From Sinonovacula constricta (taxonomy: Eukaryota > Mollusca > Bivalvia > Cardiida > Solecurtidae), in NCBI GenBank assembly GCA_007844125.1, contig CM017559.1, positions 67,934,705-67,998,704 on the forward strand: 64,000 nucleotides of DNA, given 5' to 3'. A model generated the notes under the pieces. That model saw only the letters and a list, made by a program, of their open reading frames with translations. It ran no database searches and was not told where the DNA came from. Positions 28,601-40,600 of the stretch are shown here, piece after piece (the stretch's first letter is position 1; each line of letters starts with the position of its first letter). A program made the position numbers and the translations under genes.

Positions 28601-31600
28601 GAATATTTTCCATTACAGTTGGGAAAGACTCCACTCTACAATACTGAATATGTTCCATTACAGTAAGTAGAGACTCCAATCCACAATACTGAATATTTTC
28701 CATTACAGTTGGGAGAGACTCCACTCTACAATACTGAATATGTTCCATTACAGTTAGAAGAGACTCCACTCTACAATACTGAATATTTTCCATTACAGTT
28801 AGGAGAGACTTCACTCCACAATACTGAATATGTTCCACTACAGTTAGTAGAGACTCCAATCCACAATACCGAATATTTTCCATTACAGTTGGGAGAGACT
28901 CCACTCTACAATACTGAATATGTTCCATTACAGTTAGAAGAGACTCCACTCTACAATACTGAATATTTTCCATTACAGTTGGGAGAGACTCCACTCCACA
29001 ATACTGAATATGTTCCATTACAGTTAATAGAGACTCCAATCCACAATACTGAATATGCTCCATTACAGTAAGAAGAGACTCCACTCTACAATACTGAATA
29101 TGTTCCATTACAGTTAGGAGAGACTCCACTCTACAATACTGAATATGTTCCATTACAGTTAGGAGAGACTCCACTCCACAATACTGAATATTTTCCATTA
29201 CAGTTGGGAGAGACTCCACTCTACAATACTGAATATGTTCCATTACAGTTAGAAGAGACTCCACTCTACAATACTGAATATTTTCCATTACAGTTAGTAG
29301 AGACTCCAATCCACAATACTGAATATGTTCCATTACAGTAAGAAGAGACTCCACTCCAAACTACTGAATATGTTCCATTACAGTTAATAGAGACTCCAAT
29401 CCACAATACTGAATATGCTCCATTACAGTAAGAAGAGACTCCACTCTACAATACTGAATATGTTCCATTACAGTTAGGAGAGACTCCACTCTACAATACT
29501 GAATATGTTCCATTACAGTTAGGAGAGACTCCACTCCACAATACTGAATATTTTCCATTACAGTTGGGAGAGACTCCACTCTACAATACTGAATATGTTC
29601 CATTACAGTTAGAAGAGACTCCACTCCACAATACTGAATATTTTCCATTACAGTTAGGAGAGACTCCACTCTACAATACTGAATATTTTCCATTACAGTT
29701 AGGAGAGACTTCACTCCACAATACTGAATATGTTCCACTACAGTTAGTAGAGACTCCAATCTACAATACTGAATATTTTCCATTACAGTTGGGAGAGACT
29801 CCACTCTACAATACTGAATATGTTCCATTACAGTTAGAAGAGACTCCACTCTACAATACTGAATTTGTTCCATTACAGTTAGTAGAGACTCCAATCCACA
29901 ATACTGAATATGTTCCATTACAGTAAGAAGAGACTCCACTCCAAACTACTGAATATGTTCCATTACAGTTAGTAGAGACTCCAATCCACAATACTGAATA
30001 TGTTCCATTACAGTTAGTAGAGACTCCACTCCACAATACTGAACATTTTCCATTACAGTTGGGAGAGACTCCACTCCACAATGCCTCATGGCATGGGTTC
30101 ACCAACATCGTACATGCCCTCTGTAAAGGTGGGGCAAACCTTGACATTCAGAACAAAGATGGTGACACGGCCCTGCATTGTGCCGCAGCACGAGGACATG
30201 TGGAGTGTGTCAAAATACTCATCAAATACAATGTATCACTGGATGTACAGGACAAGGTGAGGGGCAACTTCACTGAGTTGATTGATAAGTTGATAAACAT
30301 AACATTGTTGATAGAAATACAGTCCAATCAAGATACTTTTAATCACAGTCAAGCGAATGTACAGGATATTTTGGATAAATTTGGTGGACCTATCATTATT
30401 TCTATATATCATATGTAGAAAATCTTATGTTATGATACTTCGGATCACAATACCTCAGACTGCTGCACTTGATTGGATGATTGTCATGGTCCCTCGAACC
30501 AATTATGCACTTAATTAAGTCACAGCTTTATGAATGATGAAATCTGCTGCCAAGTTTTCAAACCTCCGTGAGTGAAAGCATTTCCGCTTGCAAAATCCGT
30601 TTCCTAATTGGCGTGCAATCCTGATTGCAGAAAACAGCAAGCACATTGTTTACTGTTTGGTGTTGAAATGGTATTGAGTAAATCAAGTAAGGGTACATGT
30701 ATAGGTCCTGTATATTCAATAGGCAAATTAGTTCAACATATACTTAAAGGCGAAATGAAATAAAGCCATTTGGTCGGCAAATCTGTACTGTCTGTTACTT
30801 TTTTACACGCTTTTATCCTATTACCACCTGAGCACCTTCATCCTTTTATTAGTTAAAAAGTCATCTGTTATTTGTCACATTACCCTTTTGTTTACAACAT
30901 TGAGAAGCAATCATTGTCTATTTTATAATAACCTATGATCAATACATGCATTTTCATTAATATATATACAGTAAACAATAAGCTTGCTTTTACTTTTTTT
31001 CCCATATTACATTGTTTAAAATAAAAATAGCAACAAACTTATTATATCAAATAGAAACTGGTTTACGGTAACAGCAATGGCAGACAGCTGCAATTAACAA
31101 TGTCACTTAGGTAATTTATAATAGTTCAGATTCTATGATCGAACTATTGAAGATAACATTTTGAATGTTTAAGTTGTTACATTATAACATTCAATAAACT
31201 TAAAAAGCATGGGAGTAATGTAGGATAATGTATAAAGAATATTATTATAACATCACAGGCTTGAAATGTGACTTTTTAAACATGTAACATGTAACACTGT
31301 ACAAGCAGCTGAGATTTTAAATTGAAAAAGAACAGCTCTAATATATATTCTCATATGTTGGATATCTTGGGACAAAAGATAAATCAAATGCAGTTGTTCT
31401 TTGTTAAAATTTCAAGACAGGTATGTTGTTGTGTTTTACCTTTTAAATTTTCAAAACACAGTAAGGCAATATTTGTTTTTACCATTCCAATTTTTGACAG
31501 AGAGGAACAACTGCACTGTACCTGGCCTGTAACAGACAACACAGCACTATAGCCTTGCTGTTGTTACATGCAGGCTGTCAGATGGACATGGTCATAGAGG

Positions 31601-34600
31601 TAAGGGAGGCTACTGGCATATATTGAGTATGATAACAAACCAAAAGTAGCAGTATTGGGGAAATATTAAGTTTAAGAAACTTATTTAAAAAAACCCAACA
31701 TGTTAGATACAAAGTTGTTGACTATGTAATGAAAGCTGAAAGTATCTGCTGCAAAAATAATTAAAATTTGCACTTCTTGTCAAAAGCCTTCAATAATAGT
31801 ATTCAGCAAATTGATCCATACTACATTGAAAGGTTTTATGCATTTAACATGTGCTTTTGTAGATTTTACATGTGAGAAATGGGTTTTGATTCTGTTTATT
31901 GTTAGTCTCGAGGCTTTACATTCTGGCATGATGTCCAAAACATGAACTACACAAAACATACATTGTTGCTTTCTTTAAGTTCATACTAGTATCTTGTACA
32001 TATATCTCCTACCTTTGTAACAGTTGGAAGTTTATTTTTAAACCCAATTCTTTCAGGATGCATGTGAATACACACTTCACTGTGCTGCCAGAGAGGGCTT
32101 GACTACAGTTGTACAGACCATGTGTGCTTATGGTTGTCAGGTGGACGTCTTCACCAAGGTAACCTTCTCTGTACATGTTTCTGTGTAACCACTATCTCTG
32201 TACATGTTTCTGTATAACCACTATCTCTGTACATGTTTCTGTGTAACCACCATCTCTGTACATGTTTCTGTGTAACCATCTCTGTACATGTTTCTGTGTA
32301 ACCATCATCTCTGTACATGTTTCTGTATAACCACCATCACTGTACATGTTTCTGTGTAACCACCATCTCTGTACATGTTTCTGTATAACCACCATCTCTG
32401 TACATGTTTCTGTGTAACCACCATCTCTGTACATGTTTCTGTGTAACCACAATCTCTGTACATGTTTCTGTGTAACCACCATCTCTGTACATGTCTCTGT
32501 GTAACCACCATCTCTGTACATGTCTCTGTGTAACCACCATCTCTGTACATGTTTCTGTGTAACCACCATCTCTGTACATGTCTCTGTGTAACCACCATCT
32601 CTGTACATGTCTCTGTGTAACCACCATCTCTGTACATGTTTCTGTGTAACCACCATCTCTGTACATGTCTCTGTGTAACCACCATCTCTGTACATGTCTC
32701 TGTGTAACCATCTCTGTACATGTTTCTGTGTAACCATCTCTGTACATGTTTATGTGTAACCACCATCACTGTACATGTCTCTGTGTAACCACCATCTCTG
32801 TACATGTCTCTGTGTAACCATCTCTGTACATGTTTCTGTGTAACCATCTCTGTACATGTTTATGTGTAACCACCATCTCTGTACATGTTTCTGTGTAACC
32901 ACCATTTTTGTACATGTTTCTGTGTAACCACCATCTCTGTATATGTTTCTGTGTAACCACCATCTCTGTACATGTTTCTGTGTAACCATCTCTGTACATG
33001 TTTATGTGTAACCACCATCTCTGTACATGTTTCTGTGTAACCACCATCTCTGTACATGTTTCTGTGTAACTACTATCTCTGTACATGTTTCTGTGTTACC
33101 ACTATCCCTGTACATGTTTCTTTGTAACCACTATCCCTGTACATGTTTCTGTGTAACCACCATCTCTGTACATGTTTCTGTGTAACCACATATAATTGGA
33201 GATTTATCATCTCATAGAATGTTTCTATTTACTTGAACATTTAATAAACTTTGCATGATAAAACATAATTAAGTTTCTGGTTTAAATTTCAATAGTTCTA
33301 ATTTCATCATGTGTGGTTTCCACTGCGGATGGGGAAAAAATTGTTACAAGATATGCTAGAATCCGATCACGATTTGCTTTATATTGTATGTATGTGTAGT
33401 TGTTTTTGAAAATGAACTAGATAAGGGTATCTATAAAATAGAAAGAAACATTTTGCTTAATTTCATTACAATAAACTTTCTAACAAATTGACCAGATGTA
33501 GAATCTGAATCACTTAATATAATAGAGTCAAGGCCATCACAAGCTATCTGTGCCTGTTGATCACTAAATGTGTACAGGTGCTTCAAATTTTAGTTATAAA
33601 CTCATTGAAAAAAAATGAAGAATATATCCAAATATTCTTCAGTTAAAAATATCCATTATCTTAAAATACCCATTATCTCTGTATACCCATTATCTAAGAA
33701 TACCCACTATCTTAGAATAATCATTATCTCAAAATACACATTATCACAGTATACCCATTATCACTGAATACCCACTATCTCAGAATACCCATTATCACAG
33801 AATACCCACTATCTCAGAATACCCATTATCATAGAATACACATTATCACAGTATACCCATTATCTAAGAATACCCACTATCTTAGAATAATCATTATCTC
33901 AAAATACACATTATCACAGTATACCCATTATCTCAGAATACCCACTATCTCAGAATACTCATTATCACAGAATACCCACTATCTCAGAATAATCATTATC
34001 TCAGAATACACATTATCACAGTATACCCATTATCACTGAATACCCACTATCTCAGAATACACATTATTATAGAATACCCACTATCCCAGAATATCCATTA
34101 TCAAAGAATTCACACTATCTCAGAATACCCATTATCATAGAATACCCATTATCTTACAATACCCATTATCTCAGAATGCACTTTATCTTAAAATATTCAT
34201 TATCTCAGAATAATCATTATGGACGAATTCCCACGATCTCAGAATAACCATTATCTCAGAATAAACATTATCACAGAATAACCCATTATCACTGAATGCC
34301 CACTATTTCAGAATACCCATTATCTCAAAATACCCATTCTCACAGAATACTATTACAGGATACCCACTATCTCAGGATACCCACTATCTCAGAATACCCA
34401 TTATCACAGAATACCCACTATCTCAGAATACCCATTATCAAAGAATACACACTATCTCAGAATACACATTATCTCAGAATACACACTATCTCAGAATTCT
34501 CATTATCACAGAATACCCATTATCTTAGATTACCCACTATCTCAGAATACTCATTATCTCAGAATACCCACTATCTCAGAATACTCATTATCTCAGAATA

Positions 34601-37600
34601 CACACTATCTCAGAATACCCATTATCTCAGAATACACATTATCACAGATTACTCATTATCTCATTATCATAGAATACTCATTGTCAAAGAATTCCCATTA
34701 TCTCAGAATATCCATTATTCCAGAATACTCATTGTCTCACAACACTCATTATGTCATGTAAATTTTATGTAAAAGATCAAAACTCACAGTTGAAATGGAC
34801 ATAAATTATCACATAGCTTCAAGTTTAATTGTGCCAATGCTTAAAATAGATCATTGAGAAATCTGTCAAGGAACAACATAAATTGGATAAAAGCTTGATG
34901 TATGATTAAAAATTTAATGAATGTATTAAAAATGTATAGAAATTACTGAGATGCAGTAACTAATGTTTATAAATGAACAAGTAAAAGATTAAACAAGTAA
35001 CAAGTAAAAAATCTGAATGAGCCCAGCAACATATCAAAATGTATTGGGCTATGTCAGAATTGAGATATACTGATATATTGGTAAAGCCATACTTCTCTAG
35101 GTAATATTGTAATCATTGTGCTTTAATGGTCTGCTTGTTTTCCAAACTTACTACAAGTCATTCAATTAAATGCAATAAAAAACAGTATATTTTTAGATAA
35201 TGACACATTTGTTAGTATTTATTTTCTTAAAAGTTCATAACTTACATATACCTTAGTCATATTTAATCTTCATGTTAAATAAAAATAAATGTTCTGTATG
35301 TTTTAACATTTTACCCACACATGTCCATCTAAGTTAAGTCTATAATTTTTTTACATTGATGATATAACTAACTTTTTATTTCCTTCCAGGAGGCATTATT
35401 GACGCCCCTACACCTGGCCAGTAAAGGAGGGTTCCTGGACATTGTCAGGTGTTTGGTCATCTCGGGTGCCATGCCATATGTTCCAAACAAGGTAAGTGTG
35501 GCAACCCTGGTCAGTCTGATTGTTGAAGACAAATCTTATTTAGGGTCTCTATTATGCATTTGCATTCAATATAATTTCAACATTACCTATTTTGACTGCA
35601 TCCAGATTTAAGTGCATAGAGATTTTATTAGCATAGAGGTTTAATCAGAGCATAGAGATTTAAGTTTAATTCAGATATATAGTGCTAATTTGGAACTCAC
35701 ACCTGGTCAGGTTCCATCTACTATGTCCTCAAACCAGGTAAGTAACCGTCTACAGCGTATCCACACCTGGTCAGGTGCTATTTCCTGTGTCTCACCATCT
35801 GGTCAGGTACCATCTGCTGTGTTCCCATACCTGGTCAGGTACCATCTACTGCATATCCACACCTGGTCAGGTGCTATTTCTTTTGTCTCCACACCTGGTC
35901 AGGTACCATCTGCTGTGTTCCCATACCTGGTCAGGTACCATCTCCTGTGTCCCCATATATACATGGTCAGGTACCATCTCCTGTGTCCCCATACATGGTC
36001 AGGTACCATCTCCTGTGTCCCCATACATGGTCAAGTACCTTCTCCTGTGTCCCCATACATGGTCAGGTACCTTCTCCTGTGTCCCCATATCTGGTCAGGT
36101 ACCATCTATTGGGTTCCCATATCTGGTCAGGTACCATCTCCATGGGTGCAATTTTTCCGGCATATGCCGGAACTTCCGTTTTTTCCAGGACGCCTAGGGC
36201 CATTTTCCCAAATTGTGCAAATCCGTTGAGATTTTCAGAGGTGGGGGGGTGGGGTAGGGGGTATAGACCTACTCCTGCTCTGAAATAAAGTTTGTTTCGA
36301 TTTCAACCACGTAAACAATCTCATTGTCTATTTTAAGAATTCATTTGCATGTGCTTGTTTTCGACCTTTTCACGGACTTAAATGTCACGAAAATATGATT
36401 CGTTAATGAGCTTGCCGGACTAGCTTGGCCAGTGCCGAAAATTACCAAATACGGCTATCTGACCTTCACAAACTTAAAGATTGGCTGTCTTATTATAGCA
36501 ACCCAAAGAAAAAGCACGTTCTGAAATGCGTTTGGCGCGATAAATGTGTTGATTATAAGAGCAATTTTGATTCGCTGTCTTATTATAACCGTCCAATGAA
36601 AGCGCTTTCAGACGAATTGTCATACATGGAGGACGTAAACAATATTGATAATAATAGAGATAGAAAACAAAATATTGGAACATGAAGTTTTTACTCGCTG
36701 GGTATGACATCAAAGAATTAGAAAAAGGATCAAAGAACAAGTGGCGTTGGGAATGGTTATCAGAAATAGACACAGCTGGCGATAAATGGGAACAATGGCT
36801 GAAAAAGCGTGACAAAGCGGGTGTAGCTTTCTGCGAGTGTTGTGCCAAAACCATCAGGCAGGAAGAAATGCATAAAAAAAACACGCGAACGAAGGTAATC
36901 ACATGAAAAACAAAACAACAGAGAAAACAAACCAGGTAACTTGAAATTATCAACAAATGTGTTAATAGTTGGATTCAATATGTTGATATATCTACTAGGC
37001 ATAGAATGATAGATAGGCCCTACTGCACATGTACTTTTTTCTTTGATACTTGAATTGCGTTTGTATTCATATTAAGTTGATGTCATCAGTGATGTGTTAG
37101 ACTTAAGTATAAGATTACAAATCTCTGCCCAGCGGCTAGTGCCAGAAGTGGACATCATGCCCATTTTTTTTCATTGATATTTATAATAGGGCATAACAGA
37201 TTGCAAAATTTCCATCAGACAATCAGGTTGTTGTATCAGAAAATGACTTGTCAAGGTCTTGTAATGTGCTAAAAACCAGGCGTTGCCCTGGACTAACCGG
37301 GAGCCCTAGCGGCCCCCAGCCAAAAGTTCAGGTTTTTAAAAAATTTTCTACTTGCACCCATGCATCTCCTGTGTCCCCATATCTGGTCAGGTACCATCTA
37401 TTGTGTCCCCCATATCTGGTCAGGTGCCATCTATTGTGTCCCCATATCTGGTCAGGTACCATCTCCTGTGTCCCCATATCTGGTCAGGTACCATCTATTG
37501 TGTCCCCCATATCTGGTCAGGTGCCATCTATTGTGTCCCCATATCTGGTCAGGTACCATCTATTGTGTCCCCATATCTGGTCAGGTACCATCTATTGTGT

Positions 37601-40600
37601 CCCCCATATCTGGTCAGGTGCCATCTATTGTGTCCCCATATCTGGTCAGGTACCATCTCCTGTGTCCCCATATCTGGTCAGGTACCATCTATTGTGTCCC
37701 CCATATCTGGTCAGGTGCCATCTATTGTGTCCCCATATCTGGTCAGGTACCATCTCCTGTGTCCCCATATCTGGTCAGGTACCATCTCCTGTGTCCCCAT
37801 ATCTGGTCAGGTACCATCTATTGTGTCCCCCATATCTGGTCAGGTGCCATCTATTGTGTCCCCATATCTGGTCAGGTACCATCTCCTGTGTCCCCATATC
37901 TGGTCAGGTACCATCTATTGTGTCCCCCATATCTGGTCAGGTGCCATCTATTGTGTCCCCATATCTGGTCAGGTACCATCTCCTGTGTCCCCATATCTGG
38001 TCAGGTACCATCTCCTGTGTCCCCATATCTGGTCAGGTACCATCTATTGTGTCCCCCATATCTGGTCAGGTGCCATCTATTGTGTCCCCATATCTGGTCA
38101 GGTACCATCTCCTGTGTCCCCATATCTGGTCAGGTACCATCTCCTGTGTCCCCCATATCTGGTCAGGTACCATCTATTGTGTCCCACATCTAGTCAGGTA
38201 CCATCTATTGTGTTCCCATGTCTGGTCAGGTACAATCTCCCGTGTCCCCACACTAGTTCAGGTACCATCTCCTGGTCAGGTACCCACACCTGGTCAGGTA
38301 CCATCTCCTGTGTCCCCAAACCTTGTCAGGTACCATCTCCTGTGTCCCCATACCTGGTCAGGTACCCACACCTGGTCAGGTACCAACCATCTCCTGTGTC
38401 CCCATACCTGGTCAGGTACCATCTACTGTCTCCACATCTGGTCTCAGCAGAAAAAGAGCTCACCAATGTTGCTAAATTTAGACACTGTAACACTTGCCTG
38501 CCTTTACCAAATGACAGTTTGCACTTGACTTCAGGTGTAGCTATTGTCGGACTTAACAATAAACCTTTCTTTATAATTTAAGGATGGTGTGACTCCAGAG
38601 ATAATGGCACTGGCTGAAGGATACACAGACATAGCGGACCTACTCTGTAGGATGAAAGGAGTATGTACAATTTGTAGTTTGATGTTTATGTGATAATGCA
38701 TAGCAATGTGACAAAATAAGTACATGAATATGACATTGCTGGATTAGAAAGCAAGTTTGTTATAATCTGATGTAAATTCCTGTCCACATGTACAGTAACA
38801 TTATTCTTGATAGTTTTTAAAGGTATTTCTTTTACATTTTTTAAGCATACAAGGCCTATAAACATATTTCCATCTTGAAGGCATTTTTTCAACCCACAAA
38901 ACTGAATCATATTCCTTTTTTTATCTTAAGAGTAATAAAGTGTTGGTATTATTAATAATGCATGTAACACAGAAAACATATGAAATTCACTATTACATTA
39001 AAATGCTAAACAGTAAAATTAAAATGAATTAAATGTTTTTATGCTGTTATATAATATTACTTTTTTTAAAATGACATTTAGGTAAGTTTTCACTAAATAT
39101 GTACTACCCCTATGTATAGGAAAAAGGCGAGACATACATCAAGCAGCTGACCCAGTCCTCCCTTCCCCTACCACAAGTCAAGGTCAAGGTTCTGGGATCA
39201 ACTGGAGTGGGTAAGACCACCCTTATCGAGACCCTCAAGTGTGGTCTTTTCAGCAGCTTCTTCAGAAGGTCAAGGTTATCGAGCTCAGGGGCCAGCCCTG
39301 GACACCAATCCAGTCACCATGGCAACAGCAAGTCCAAAGGTAGGTGATACGGGTCTACTAGTCTTACCCATATAAGTTCTACAGATTCTAAGTTAGGCAG
39401 GCATGAAATCTGTTCACTTGTTAAATCTGTAGTATTGACATCTGTCAAAATCAATATATAAATGAAGAATATTGTTGATTTGTATTGATGTACAATAATA
39501 CTTGATAAAGTAAAATTTTCTTAAATTTCTAGATATTTTGGAAATATCATAAAAAATGTAAATGTACCTTTTATTTTTTAACAAATACCTTATTAAATTG
39601 TATTAAAAGGAAAGTGTTCATGGAAATTATTCGTTGTGGTTTGGCATCATACCAGCAATCTATCATCAATGCTAAGAAAGAAATAGGTATTGGGCAGTCC
39701 GATAACTAAGTTGTCTGCCCTTGAGCACTCTCCCAATGCGCATGCTTACTCGCGCTGATTAAAACTTCCGGGGTATAAGTAGAAATTTTATCAGCGTGTA
39801 AAACACAAACATCGAGTGACATGGAAAGTTAATTAAATAAAGAAACAAAACCAAAATGGAAATCGCCGAAATATTGCTGCATATGTAAAGGTGTTTATAG
39901 CAGGAAGGTGGTCGAAAACAAAACTGTTTCATTGCATCGATTTTCTCAAAACAAAAGACTGCAACGCATTTGGATGGTATTATAACACTTCGCCCTCCCT
40001 TAACTGGTAACAGTTCGCCCTTGATCGGTAACAGCTCGCCCTAGATAGGTAACAGTTCGCCCTTGCTTTATAACATGTCGCCTTCAGATGTGTATACATG
40101 AAGCAAAAAATAGTAAGTTTGTTAATTTATTTATAACCATTCACATTGTATTTGCTTTCTTTGTCTTCATATACATTATGAGCACTTCTGATATAAGTGT
40201 ATACGCCACCCTTCGCCCTTAAATCTTAAGAAATTAAGTAAAAAGAATGTAAACTTGTTAATTTATTTTTTATTATTTCGTCACCATTCACATTAAATTT
40301 ATGCTTCCTTTGTCTTCTTATTTTTTATTATTATTAGCATCGTAAATTATTATATTTTTATTTTTCATATTTTAAAATTGTTTTAACCAAAGAAAAATCT
40401 GATCCTCCAAGTACAATATATGAACTGTCACTGTTCCTTAATTTAAATGCAATTGTACGTCCTAAAATATAGTAATTATACTGTGTATGTGGTTTATTTA
40501 TTTCATATTTTATATTTAAATAAAATTCTGCTGTTGCAAGGATTTTAATGTTACTTAGTTGCATTCATATTTTGTTGCCAAAACTTTAATAAGGTTGTCA

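Noticed and set aside
18274..30000. Very long open frames on both strands (up to 645 and 552 residues) inside the 45-bp array
   Set aside because: The unit length is a multiple of 3 and lacks stops in several frames, so both strands stay open. The sequence is repeated intron/exon junction, not an independent gene.
18112..30058. CRISPR-like array
   Set aside because: Units are contiguous without unique spacers, in a eukaryotic intron.
32192..33086. Minus-strand frames of about 180 residues (YTETCTEMV-type repeats)
   Set aside because: Translations of the 29/26-bp intronic array antisense to DAPK.
34296..34772. 158-residue plus-strand frame (SEYPLSQNTHYLRI repeats)
   Set aside because: Translation of the 17-bp intron-7 array.
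37248..38581. Plus-strand frames of 277-426 residues (SGQVPSIVSP-type repeats)
   Set aside because: Translations of the 32/33-bp intron-8 array in three frames.
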